This document shows positions 8,360 through 16,443 of a DNA stretch of 40,722 nt, piece after piece. Every line of letters starts with the position of its first letter. Position 1 is the stretch's first letter. Origin of the DNA: Myxococcales bacterium (lineage in GTDB: Bacteria; Myxococcota_A; Polyangia; Polyangiales; Houyiibacteriaceae); assembly GCA_012744445.1 (NCBI GenBank), contig JAAYBZ010000049.1:1-40722 (forward strand). The letters run 5' to 3'. The notes beneath the pieces were generated by a model. That model worked only from the letters and a program-made list of their open reading frames with translations, made no database searches and was not told the origin of the DNA. Both the position numbers and the translations under genes were made by a program.

Positions 8360-10924
8360 GTGGGAACAAGCCCCTTCGACCGATTGCCGCACCGACTCGC
8401 GAAGTTCGTCACCGGAAGACGAGCGCTCATCGTGCTCGTCACCCTCGCGCTCACCGCGGTCTTCGCTGCGCAAATCCCCAAGATCAAGGTCGATCCTGCC
8501 CCCGAGAACCTCCTCTCGGCGTCGGAAGAAGAGGGGCTCGAGACGACCCAGCTCTTCAAGGAGGCGTTCGGCGACAGCTCGCACGTCCTGCTCGTCCTGC
8601 TCACCTCCGACAACGTCCTCTCGGCGGAGAACCTCGCCTACCAGCACGCGCTCACCCAGGGGCTCTCGTCCATCGGGGCGATCGATCGCATCGAGAGCCT
8701 GACCGACATGGTCCTCCCCCGCCGGGTGGAGCCCGACGCGGCCGAGGACGAAGGCGATCTCGAAGACCTCGACGACGTCGACGATCTCGACGATCTCGAC
8801 GCCCTCGAGGACGAAGAGGTCGAGGCCGGCTTCGACGCCGCCACGATGAACGCCCTGATCGACATCATCGAGAGCGATCCGGCGCGCTTCCCCGGCGGTC
8901 TCCAGGCGGTGGGGCCCCGCCTCCAGACCACCCTTCGGTACGATCCCATCGCCAAGGACGGGGTGCTCCCCGACGACGCCGAGGCGCAGATCCGCAACGC
9001 GCTCGCGCAATCGCCCCTCCTCGTCGGCCGGCTCGTGAGCCAGGACCACACCGCGGCCGCCGTCGCGCTCTTCCTAAAGGAGCTCTCCGGCCGCGACATG
9101 CCGCGCCTCGTCAAGGACGTCGAGGCGTGGATCGCCGAGAACCCGGCCCCCGAGGGGAGCGAGGTGCGCCTCGCCGGGCTCCCCTACGTGCGGAGCGCCA
9201 TCGTCGAGCGCATCCGCGCCGACCAGATCATCCTCGTCCCGTTCACGCTGCTCGTATGCATGGCGCTCCTCTGGATCGCCATGCGCTGGATCGGCGGCGT
9301 CTTCCTCACGATCGCATCCGTCGGCGTCCTCCTGATGGTCACGCTCGGCGGCATGGCGCTCGCCGAAGAGCCGCTGAACATCCTCAACAACATCATCCCG
9401 CCGCTCCTCATCATCATCGGGGTGACGGACTGCATCCACCTCCTGTCGCGCTATCGCGACGAGATCGGGCGCGGGAACGATCGCCACGCCGCCGCGTCGC
9501 AAGCCGTGCGGAGCCTGGCCGTCGCCATCTTCTTCACGGGGGCGACCACGGCCATCGGCCTCGGCTCGCTCATCGCGGCGCGCACCGAGATGCTCAAGCA
9601 CTTCGGCGTCACTTCGGCCATCGGCGTGATGATCGCCTACGTCGTGACGATCTTCTTCGTCCCGCCGCTCATGGTCTCGGTGAAGCCGCCGCGCGGGAAG
9701 CCCGAGAAGCCGAGCGGCGGCCGACCGCTCGAGTCGGCGATGCTCGTCCTCACCTCGCGGGTCCTCAAGAAGCCCTGGCCCGTCGTCGCCGCCGCCGTCG
9801 TGCTCCTCGTCGCCTCCGCGATCGTCGCCACCCGCATCCGCGTCGATCACGCGCTCCTCGACCAATTCGACCACGACGACCCGGTCTACGTCACCACGCA
9901 GCTCCTCGAGAACAAGCTCGACGGCGTCCGCCCGCTCGAGATCATGGTGCGCGCAGAGGATCCGGAGATCTTCCTCGATCCCGAATTCATCCAGGCGCTC
10001 GACGACGTCCAGGCCTGGGCGCGCGGGCACGAAGAGGTCATCCGCACCATGAGCTATGGGGCGATCCTCGATCAGAGCCTCGCCCTCCTCGCCGACGATC
10101 TCTCGGTCTTCCAGGAGCCCTTCAAGAGCGAGGCGCAGGTGAAGGCCCTCGTCGCGATGTTCGGCAACCGCAAGCCCAACCCGCTCCACCGCTTCCTCAG
10201 CGAGGACGGGAAGCTCGCGCGCGTGCAGATCATGCTCCGCGACGCCGGCGCCAACCGCACCATCCAGATCATCGACGCGCTCGAGGCCGAGCTCGCCCGC
10301 CGCTTCGAGGGCAAGCCCGTGAGCTTCCGGCTCACCGGTGACGCCTACACGAGCTCGCGCGTGCAGCACGCCGTGGTCTCGGATCTCCTCTCGAGCCTCC
10401 TCGCCGCGGTCTTCATCATCTTCGTGCTCCTCGTAGGCCTCTTCCGCAGCGTGCGCCTCGGCCTCCTGAGCATCCCGCCCAACCTGATCCCGCTCGTCGG
10501 CACGATGGCGTACATGGTCCTCCGCGACGTGCCGCTGAACATGTCGACGGTGATCATCTTCTCGATCAGCTTCGGCCTCGCCGTCGACGGCTCGATCCAC
10601 GTCCTCGCGCGCTTCCGTGAGGAGACGCGCCGCGGACGCCTCCCGAGCGCCGCCCTCCTTCGCGCCGCGCGCGGCACCGGGCGCGCCAACGTGGTCTCGT
10701 ACACCACGCTGATGTGCGGCTTCGGGATCTTCCTCCTCAGCTCCTTCGTGCCCGTGCGCCAGTTCGGTGAGCTCATCGCCGTCACCGTCGGCACCTGCCT
10801 CATCGGGACGGTCTTCCTCCTCCCGGCGCTGCTCAAGCTCTTCGGCCAGAGCCGCGCCGATCGGGAGCGCGAGCGCACCGAGCGAGAGCGCCTCCGCGCC
10901 CTCCTCCGCGAAGGCCGCGGCTGA
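8360..10924 (+). CDS. RND superfamily (MMPL/HAE-3-type) transporter
   Basis: The 854-residue inner-membrane protein has the twofold RND layout. TM1 lies at residues 20-38 (RALIVLVTLALTAVFAAQI), followed by a large extracytoplasmic domain, a cluster of five membrane segments around residues 285-440, a second TM near 470-490, a second extracytoplasmic domain, and a final five-segment cluster from about 680 to 820. IIPPLLIIIGVTDCIHLLSRYRDE and ISFGLAVDGSIHVLARFREE are the paired TM4-type motifs carrying the acidic residues expected for proton coupling. Substrates may be lipids or hydrophobic molecules, but this cannot be read from sequence. Residues 126-156 are an unusual nearly all-Asp/Glu/Leu insertion in the first periplasmic loop. 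GTG start at 8360, monocistronic. A near-repeat of its last codons occurs just after the stop. Confidence 0.88.
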   Translation: MGTSPFDRLPHRLAKFVTGRRALIVLVTLALTAVFAAQIPKIKVDPAPENLLSASEEEGLETTQLFKEAFGDSSHVLLVLLTSDNVLSAENLAYQHALTQGLSSIGAIDRIESLTDMVLPRRVEPDAAEDEGDLEDLDDVDDLDDLDALEDEEVEAGFDAATMNALIDIIESDPARFPGGLQAVGPRLQTTLRYDPIAKDGVLPDDAEAQIRNALAQSPLLVGRLVSQDHTAAAVALFLKELSGRDMPRLVKDVEAWIAENPAPEGSEVRLAGLPYVRSAIVERIRADQIILVPFTLLVCMALLWIAMRWIGGVFLTIASVGVLLMVTLGGMALAEEPLNILNNIIPPLLIIIGVTDCIHLLSRYRDEIGRGNDRHAAASQAVRSLAVAIFFTGATTAIGLGSLIAARTEMLKHFGVTSAIGVMIAYVVTIFFVPPLMVSVKPPRGKPEKPSGGRPLESAMLVLTSRVLKKPWPVVAAAVVLLVASAIVATRIRVDHALLDQFDHDDPVYVTTQLLENKLDGVRPLEIMVRAEDPEIFLDPEFIQALDDVQAWARGHEEVIRTMSYGAILDQSLALLADDLSVFQEPFKSEAQVKALVAMFGNRKPNPLHRFLSEDGKLARVQIMLRDAGANRTIQIIDALEAELARRFEGKPVSFRLTGDAYTSSRVQHAVVSDLLSSLLAAVFIIFVLLVGLFRSVRLGLLSIPPNLIPLVGTMAYMVLRDVPLNMSTVIIFSISFGLAVDGSIHVLARFREETRRGRLPSAALLRAARGTGRANVVSYTTLMCGFGIFLLSSFVPVRQFGELIAVTVGTCLIGTVFLLPALLKLFGQSRADRERERTERERLRALLREGRG

Positions 10925-10944
10925 TCTCGAGCCGCCGGGACCGA

Positions 10945-10979
10945 GCGCCATCCTCCGCGAAGGTCGCGGCGGATGGCGC
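10945..10979. terminator. Hairpin between convergent genes, possible bidirectional terminator
   Basis: A perfect eight-base stem, GCGCCATC (10945-10952) with GATGGCGC (10972-10979), encloses a GC-rich loop with further internal pairing. It sits between the stops of two convergent genes. There is no T-tract on either strand, so intrinsic termination is uncertain. Confidence 0.45.
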
Positions 10980-10990
10980 GCCGTCGCCGC

Positions 10991-12010
10991 TCAGAGCCGC
11001 TCGACGACGGCCTCGGCGAACTCCATGGTGCTCAGGCTCCCTCCGAGGTCACGCGTCGTCCTGCCGTCCGTGAGCGCAGCGTCGTAGGCGTGCTTGATGC
11101 GCTCGGCCGTGCTCCTGCAAGCCGCGTCGCCGCGCGTGTCGGCGAGGTGGTTGAGCATCATCACGCCGCTCATGAGGAGCGCGAGCGGGTTGGCGACGCC
11201 CTTGCCCGCGATGTCGGGCGCCGAGCCGTGGACCGCCTCGAACACGGCGCAGTCGTCGCCGATGTTCGCGCCCGGCACCACGCCGAGCCCGCCGACGAAG
11301 CCCGCGCAGAGATCCGAGATCACGTCCCCGTAGAGGTTCTCGAGCAGGAGGACGTCGAAGCGCGTGGGATCCTGCACGAGCTTCATGCAGCCCGCGTCGA
11401 TGATCATCTCGTCGTAGGTGACCGACGTGAGCGCGGCCGCCTCGTACTCGGCGCGCGCGCACCGCAGGAACATCCCGTCGGTGAGCTTCATGATGTTGGC
11501 CTTGTGCATCGCCGTGACGCGCTTCCGGCCGCGTTCCTGCGCGTACTTGAAGCCCCAGCGCGCGAACCGGCGGCACGCCTTCTCGGTGGCGACCTTGAGG
11601 CTCGTGACCACGCCTTCGGTGACCTCGTTCTCGATGCCGCTGTAGAGGCCCTCGGTGTTCTCGCGGAGGACGACGATGTCGACGCCCTCGTAGCGCGTCT
11701 TCACGCCGGGGAGGTTGCGGATGGGCCGCACCGCGACGTAGAGGTCGAGGCTCTTGCGGAGGCGCACGTTCACGCTCGAGAAGCCTCGGCCCACGGGCGT
11801 CGTGCACGGCCCCTTGAGGGCCACGCCGTGCTCCCGGATCGCCTCGAGCGTCGCGGGCGGGAGGACGTCACCGTACGCCTCGAGCGCGCCTTCGCCGGCG
11901 TGCCGCTCGTGGAAGCGAACCGGGGCCTCGGCCGCCTCGAACACGCGGACCACCGCCATGGCCACCTCGGGACCGATTCCGTCACCAGGGATCAACACCA
12001 CGTCATGCAT
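10991..12010 (-). CDS. Isocitrate/isopropylmalate dehydrogenase family, NAD-isocitrate dehydrogenase-like
   Basis: Beta-decarboxylating dehydrogenase of 339 residues, most like the NAD-dependent isocitrate dehydrogenases of the mitochondrial IDH3 type; it would convert isocitrate to 2-oxoglutarate in the TCA cycle. Visible signatures in order: LIPGDGIGPEV near the N-terminus; SVNVRLRKSLDLYVAVRP, the substrate-binding serine and arginine block; RENTEGLYSGIENEV; HKANIMKLTDG with the catalytic lysine; and the metal-binding NLYGDVISDLCAGFVGG, followed by EAVHGSAPDIAGKG. 3-isopropylmalate or homoisocitrate dehydrogenase remain possible, but the NVRLRK motif favours isocitrate. Start ATG at 12010 is preceded closely by GAGGTG. 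The frame stays open far upstream only antisense to hslO. Divergent from hslO, convergent with the RND gene. Confidence 0.88.
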   Translation of the reverse strand: MHDVVLIPGDGIGPEVAMAVVRVFEAAEAPVRFHERHAGEGALEAYGDVLPPATLEAIREHGVALKGPCTTPVGRGFSSVNVRLRKSLDLYVAVRPIRNLPGVKTRYEGVDIVVLRENTEGLYSGIENEVTEGVVTSLKVATEKACRRFARWGFKYAQERGRKRVTAMHKANIMKLTDGMFLRCARAEYEAAALTSVTYDEMIIDAGCMKLVQDPTRFDVLLLENLYGDVISDLCAGFVGGLGVVPGANIGDDCAVFEAVHGSAPDIAGKGVANPLALLMSGVMMLNHLADTRGDAACRSTAERIKHAYDAALTDGRTTRDLGGSLSTMEFAEAVVERL

Positions 12011-12136
12011 GCCCACCTCGACTCCTGATATCCAACGGCGCCCACCCGCCCAGTATGGGGCACGCGACCGACATCGCCATCCGGGGGGCTCGAGTCGGTT
12101 TGCTCGTGGCGCAGGGAGAGCCCAAGAAAGACGCCC

Positions 12137-12994
12137 ATGGCTCACGATCACGTCGTACGCGCGATGACCGACGACGGCGCCTTCCGCTGCATCACCGTGG
12201 ACGCGACCTCCACGGTGCGCGCGGTGCTCGCCGCCCAAGAGGCCGACCCCGAGACGTCGCGGCTCCTCGGCGAGCTCGTCGTCGGCTCCGTCCTCTATCG
12301 AGAGACGATGGCGCCCACGCTGCGCGTGCAGTGCATCTGCCGCGGCGCGGGCGCGAGCGGCACCTTGGTGGCCGACGCGCATCCCGACGGAATGACGCGT
12401 GGCCTCTACCAGGCCGGCAAGACGCGGCCCTTTTCGCTCGAGGGCGAGGGCGCGCTCCTCCAGATGACGCGCAACCTCCCCACCGGCAGCCAGCACCAGG
12501 GCATCGTGGGCGTGTCCGGCATCTCGCTCGACGCCGCCTTCATGACCTACTTCGATCAGAGCGAGCAGATCCTCACCATGGTCTCGGTCGGCGTCGCGCA
12601 GGGCCCGGGCGGTGAGGTCGAGGCGGCGGGGGGCTTCCTCGTCCAACTCCTCCCCGAGGCGAAGGACGCGCGCGGCCCCCTCACCGTCCTCACCGAACGC
12701 TTCGAGGACTTCCGCGACTTCACGGGCGTCCTCCGCGAGCTGAACGCCGATCCGCGCGCGCTCACGGAGCGCATCCTCGAAGGCATGGACTTCACCTGGC
12801 TCGCCGACTCGCGCATCCACTTCGGGTGCACGTGCAGCCAGGAGCGCGTGCTCGCGAGCCTCGCCACGCTCGACCGCTCCGAGATCGAGTCGCTCATGGC
12901 CGACGGCGAGCCGTTCGACATGAGCTGCGACTACTGCGGGCGCAGCTACCGCGTCGACCTCGCGACGCTCCGCGGCCTCCTCTCGCCCTCCTGA
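12137..12994 (+). CDS. hslO: Redox-regulated chaperone Hsp33
   Basis: Hsp33 is a cytoplasmic holdase activated when oxidation releases its zinc and unfolds its C-terminal switch. All four zinc cysteines are visible: CTC in FGCTCSQERV and CDYC in MSCDYCGRSY, giving the CxC...CxxC switch. The N-terminal chaperone domain includes LLGELVVGSVLYRETM and NLPTGSQHQGIVGVSG. The length of 285 residues is typical. ATG at 12137. The 126-base gap to the divergent dehydrogenase gene must carry the promoters of both, but I see no convincing -35/-10 pair there. murJ starts 50 bases downstream on the same strand. Confidence 0.95.
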   Translation: MAHDHVVRAMTDDGAFRCITVDATSTVRAVLAAQEADPETSRLLGELVVGSVLYRETMAPTLRVQCICRGAGASGTLVADAHPDGMTRGLYQAGKTRPFSLEGEGALLQMTRNLPTGSQHQGIVGVSGISLDAAFMTYFDQSEQILTMVSVGVAQGPGGEVEAAGGFLVQLLPEAKDARGPLTVLTERFEDFRDFTGVLRELNADPRALTERILEGMDFTWLADSRIHFGCTCSQERVLASLATLDRSEIESLMADGEPFDMSCDYCGRSYRVDLATLRGLLSPS

Positions 12995-13043
12995 GCGCGC
13001 CGAATCCTTGCGGCGGTGCACGGAACGGGGAACCCTCGCGACG

Positions 13044-14630
13044 ATGAGCGAAGGCAGCGCCGCCCAAGGTCGAATCGCGAGACGCGCGTCCCTCGTGGCG
13101 CTCGGCACGCTCGGCTCACGGATCCTCGGTGCGGCGCGTGACGCGGTGATCGCCGCGAGCTTCGCGACCGCCGTCACCGACCTCTTCTGGCTCGCCTTCA
13201 CCATCCCCAACGCCTTCCGCGTGCTGCTCGGCGAGGGTGCCGTCTCGGGCGCCTTCGTCCCCGTCTACGTCGAGGCGCGCGAGAAGGAAGGGGTCGAGCG
13301 CGCACGGCGCGTGCTCGGTCAGATCGCCGGCGGCCTCCTCTTCCTCCTCACGATCCTCGTCGTCCTCGGCATCGCCTTCGCCGAAGAGCTCGTGACCGTC
13401 TACGGCTCGGGCCTCCGCGAGCGTCCCGAGGACTTCGCGGTCGCCGTGGAGCTCACGCGCGCCGTCTTCCCCTACGTCCTCCTCGCCGGCCTCGCCGCGC
13501 TCGCGACGGGCGCCCTCAACGCCTCCGGCCGCTTCGGCTGGCCCGCCTTCGCCCCCGCCTTCCTCAACATCGCGCTCATCGCCGCGCCCTTCGTCTTCGT
13601 CGACTTCGTGGAGGGCCTCGGCTACCCGGCGATCTTCGCGCTCGTCGTGGGCACGCTCCTCGGCGGCGTCCTCCAGCTCGGCGTGCAGCTCCCGCCCGCG
13701 AAGAAACTCGGCCTCCCCATCGCGCCGCGCTTCGAGCGGCCCGATCCCTACACGCGCAAGGCCTTCAAGCTGCTCCTTCCGCTGCTCGCGGCGCTCGGCG
13801 TCTACCAGCTCAACGTCGCCCTCTCACGCACCATCGCCTCCCACCAGGCTTCGGCGATCAGCTACCTCTACTATGGCCAACGTCTCGTCGAGATCCCGCA
13901 GGGGATGTTCGCGATGGCCATCGCCACCGCCGCGCTCCCGAGCATCAGCGAGGCCGTCGCGCGCGGCGATCGCGACGCCGCGAAGACCCTCTTCCGCTCA
14001 GGCCTCCGGATGGCGCTCTTCGTCTCGCTGCCCTCGAGCGCGCTGCTCATCGCGCTCGGCACGCCGAGCGTCGCCGTCCTCTTCGGGCGCGGCGCCTTCG
14101 GGGAGACGGCCATCGTCGAGACGGGCCGCTCGCTCGTGGCGCAGGCCGCCGGCATCTGGGCCGTCGCGTCCATCCGCACCGTCGTGCCCCTCTTCCACGC
14201 CCTGAACGACACGCGAACGCCCGTCGTCGCGAGCGGTCTGAACCTCGTCGTCTTCGGCGCCACGGCCTTCCTCCTCTTCCCGCTCTACGGACACGTCGGC
14301 CTCGCCTGCGCGATCACCGCGGCCGCCGCCGTGCAGCTCGCGGGGCTCCTGCTCCTCCTCCGACATCGCGTGGGACCGCTCGGCTTCCGCTCGCTCGTGC
14401 GGCCCGTGGGATCGATGCTCGTCGCTGCCGTGGGCGCCGGCGCGGCCATGGCGTTCGTCGCGTCGTTCGGCGATTGGCGCGCCGGCGGCAACGTCCCGAC
14501 GAACCTCGGCCTCTTCGTGCTCGCGGCCCTCGTCGGCGGCGGCGTCTACGTCGGCCTCGCCTACGCGCTGGGTGTCGACGAGCTGCGCGCGCTCCTCGCC
14601 GCCGTGAAGCGCAAGCTCGGCCGGCGCTGA
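13044..14630 (+). CDS. murJ: Lipid II flippase MurJ
   Basis: MurJ moves lipid II across the inner membrane for peptidoglycan synthesis. The 528-residue protein has the MOP-superfamily pattern of about fourteen hydrophobic segments. Recognisable blocks are the N-terminal LGTLGSRILGAARDAVIAASFA, then AFTIPNAFRVLLGEGAVSGAFVPVY (the classic MurJ/MviN signature), AISYLYYGQRLVEIPQGMFAMAIATAALP, and FGRGAFGE followed by PLFHALNDTRTP. I chose the ATG at 13044, which begins MSEGSAAQGRIARR; a TTG at 13008 in the same frame would add twelve residues but has no better ribosome-binding site. It follows hslO by 49 bases and precedes an exonuclease gene by 29 bases, so the three may be co-transcribed. Confidence 0.94.
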   Translation: MSEGSAAQGRIARRASLVALGTLGSRILGAARDAVIAASFATAVTDLFWLAFTIPNAFRVLLGEGAVSGAFVPVYVEAREKEGVERARRVLGQIAGGLLFLLTILVVLGIAFAEELVTVYGSGLRERPEDFAVAVELTRAVFPYVLLAGLAALATGALNASGRFGWPAFAPAFLNIALIAAPFVFVDFVEGLGYPAIFALVVGTLLGGVLQLGVQLPPAKKLGLPIAPRFERPDPYTRKAFKLLLPLLAALGVYQLNVALSRTIASHQASAISYLYYGQRLVEIPQGMFAMAIATAALPSISEAVARGDRDAAKTLFRSGLRMALFVSLPSSALLIALGTPSVAVLFGRGAFGETAIVETGRSLVAQAAGIWAVASIRTVVPLFHALNDTRTPVVASGLNLVVFGATAFLLFPLYGHVGLACAITAAAAVQLAGLLLLLRHRVGPLGFRSLVRPVGSMLVAAVGAGAAMAFVASFGDWRAGGNVPTNLGLFVLAALVGGGVYVGLAYALGVDELRALLAAVKRKLGRR

Positions 14631-14659
14631 GGTCTCACCTTTTTGGTAGGCTCGCGCGC

Positions 14660-15454
14660 ATGAACGGATTCGACGGGCTCTTCTTCGTCTTCGACACCGA
14701 GACCACGGGCGTCGATCCGCTGGAGGCGCGCGTCGTCGAGCTCGGTGCTGCGTACTTCGAGGGGCGGAAGTTCGCCGAAGCGCGCCGGATGCTCGTGAAC
14801 CCGGGCGTGCCCATCCCGGAGGAGGCGAGCCGCGTCCACGGCATCACCGACGAGGTGGTTCGCGACAAACCGAGCTTCGCCGAAGTGGGGCGGCGCTTCG
14901 TCTCGCACCTCGACGGAAGCGCCAAGGCCGGCAGCCCGCCGCTCCTCGCGGGGTACAACGCCGTCTCCTACGACGTGCCCGTGCTCAACAACGAGCTCGC
15001 GCGGCACGGGGTCGGGCACCGCATCGACGCCGCCCGCGTCCACGATCCCATCGTCTTCGTCCGCTACCACATGCGGCACCTGCGCAAGCGCGATCTCGGC
15101 TCGGCCTGCGTGGAGCTCGGCGTGACGCTCGAGCGCGCGCACTCGGCCGCCGCCGACGCCAAGGCCACGGGTGAGGTCTTCTTCCGCCTCCTCGAGCGCG
15201 GCATCATCCCCGACGACGTCGAGGCCGCGCTCGCCGAGCAAGAGCGTCTGCGCCTCGCGCTCGAGGCCGAGTGGAACGAGTTCGGATACTGGCTCTATCG
15301 CGATCGCGCCGAAGGCTTCCTCCGCATGGGCGCGGGGAAGCACTGCGGGCTCCCGCTCGAGATGATCGAGCCCAGCTACCTCGACTTCATCCTCGAGAAG
15401 TCCGAGGACCTCACCGAGGCCACGCGCGCCGCCTTCGAGGCGCACGTCCGCTGA
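14660..15454 (+). CDS. DEDDh 3'-5' exonuclease, DnaQ / Pol III epsilon-like
   Basis: The first 175 or so of 264 residues form a DEDDh exonuclease domain. FDTETTG (Exo I, residues 9-15) supplies the metal-binding Asp and Glu. GYNAVSYDVPVL (Exo II) supplies the next Asp. HSAAADAKAT (Exo III) has the catalytic His and last Asp. Such enzymes remove nucleotides from DNA 3' ends as proofreading or repair nucleases. The C-terminal 90 residues are additional; they include ERLRLALEAEWNEFGYWLYRD and an FLRMGAGKHCGLPL...PSYLDFIL segment of the kind appended to some DnaQ-like proteins as a small substrate or protein-binding module. It need not be the replicative epsilon subunit. The ATG at 14660 immediately precedes the conserved first strand. 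Confidence 0.87.
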   Translation: MNGFDGLFFVFDTETTGVDPLEARVVELGAAYFEGRKFAEARRMLVNPGVPIPEEASRVHGITDEVVRDKPSFAEVGRRFVSHLDGSAKAGSPPLLAGYNAVSYDVPVLNNELARHGVGHRIDAARVHDPIVFVRYHMRHLRKRDLGSACVELGVTLERAHSAAADAKATGEVFFRLLERGIIPDDVEAALAEQERLRLALEAEWNEFGYWLYRDRAEGFLRMGAGKHCGLPLEMIEPSYLDFILEKSEDLTEATRAAFEAHVR

Positions 15455-15460
15455 AGCGCG

Positions 15461-16171
15461 TCACTCGCGCAGCGAGACGTGGAGCGCGAGCTTGTGGCAG
15501 AACGGGCACTCCACGGGCTCTTCGCAGCGCGCGATCTTCCCGAGGAGCTGCGTGGGAAAGGCGCGGTTGCACGCGCTACAGATCTCGGAGTCGATGAAGG
15601 TGGCGCCCACCTTGAAGCGCTCGCGGATGCGCTCGTAGCGGCGCATCACGGCCTTGTCGACGCGCGCGACGAGCTCGTCGCGGCCGGCGAGGACGGTCCT
15701 CCGCTGCGCTTCGAGCTCGGCGATGCGGGCCTCGGCACGCTTGGACTCTTCTTCGCAGATGGCGCGCGCCTCTTCGAGCTGCGCGGCGCGCTCCTTCAGG
15801 ATGGCGCTCTTCTGCTCGATGGTGGCGTCGAGGGTGGCGAGCTCTTCTTCGCGATCCCGCACCGAGCGCCGCACGGCCTCGACCTCGCGCTCGGCGGCCT
15901 CGACCTCTTTCATGTTGGTCGCGTGCGCCGACTTCGAACGAGCGCGCGCGAGCGCTTCGTTCTTGGTGCGGAGCTCTTCGGCGCGCTGGGCGCGGAGCGA
16001 CTTGGCTTCGTCGAGTTGCTCCTGCTCGCGCGCGAGCAGCGTCTCGAGGGTCGCGAGGTCGGTCTTCAGCGCTTCGACTTTTGCGGGGAGGCTACGAAGC
16101 TCGTCGTCGAGCTCTCGAGCCGAGGAATCCATCTCGGCGATTTTCGCGAGGGCAATCAATTGGTCCCGCAA
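15461..16171 (-). CDS. Coiled-coil protein with C-terminal C4 zinc ribbon
   Basis: This 236-residue protein is a long antiparallel coiled coil (about residues 5-180, heptad-rich with many Glu, Leu, Ala and Arg) ending in a zinc ribbon, CSACN...CPFC (about residues 195-225). It belongs to the widespread C4-type zinc-ribbon family (zf-RING_7 type), whose coiled coil resembles those of proteins acting on nucleic acids or ribosomes; its exact role is not established. The start is TTG at 16171, chosen because GGAGGT lies six bases upstream; the frame is open further upstream but has no ribosome-binding site there. It is convergent with the exonuclease gene, with six bases between the stops, and lies downstream of the CAT tRNA. 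Confidence 0.83.
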   Translation of the reverse strand: MRDQLIALAKIAEMDSSARELDDELRSLPAKVEALKTDLATLETLLAREQEQLDEAKSLRAQRAEELRTKNEALARARSKSAHATNMKEVEAAEREVEAVRRSVRDREEELATLDATIEQKSAILKERAAQLEEARAICEEESKRAEARIAELEAQRRTVLAGRDELVARVDKAVMRRYERIRERFKVGATFIDSEICSACNRAFPTQLLGKIARCEEPVECPFCHKLALHVSLRE

Positions 16172-16238
16172 CGTCGAACCTCCTTCCGCGACCGATCGCG
16201 CGAATGCCCCTCTACCCCGCTTGCCCCCCGAACGCAAC

Positions 16239-16260
16239 CGGCCCCCCGATCGGGGGGCCG
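16239..16260. repeat. Perfect 22-bp GC palindrome, terminator-like
   Basis: A fully self-complementary 22-base sequence: CGG, six C, GA, then TC, six G, CCG. As RNA it would form a ten- or eleven-pair stem with a minimal loop. It lies between the 3' end of the CAT tRNA and the zinc-ribbon gene. There is no T-tract after it on either strand, so it may stall polymerase or end transcription inefficiently. Confidence 0.5.
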
Positions 16261-16313
16261 CCTTTGGCTCGGGACGGCCCGTCGGCCTTCCGCACGACGA
16301 GCCACCGACTCGG

Positions 16314-16387
16314 TAGGCCCACTAGGACTCGAACCTAGAACGACCCGGTTATGAGCCGGGGACTCTAACCAATTGAGCTATGGGCCC
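16314..16387 (-). tRNA. tRNA with CAT anticodon (elongator Met or Ile2)
   Basis: The cloverleaf reads as acceptor GGGCCCA pairing with TGGGCCT (a G-U first pair), D stem GCTC/GAGT, anticodon stem CCCGG/CCGGG around loop CTCATAA, and T arm CTAGG-TTCGAGT-CCTAG. Length is 74 with discriminator A. The anticodon is CAT. It is not the initiator: the first pair is G-U rather than a mismatched C-A, and the three stacked G-C pairs with all G on the 5' side of the anticodon stem are absent. Elongator Met and lysidine-modified Ile2 cannot be separated by eye. The terminal CCA is not encoded (CCG follows). It lies downstream of rpoD. Confidence 0.9.
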
Positions 16388-16443
16388 CTACGAGGCGAAC
16401 ACATAGCACGAATCGACGCCGAGGAGCGCGAGCGCGCCCCGCC

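Noticed and set aside
9074..10951. Minus-strand open frame of 625 codons
   Set aside because: Antisense shadow of the RND transporter; His/Glu/Asp-rich translation without structure.
16314..16387. Initiator tRNA-fMet
   Set aside because: The first acceptor pair is G-U, not a C-A mismatch, and the three consecutive G-C pairs characteristic of initiator anticodon stems are absent.
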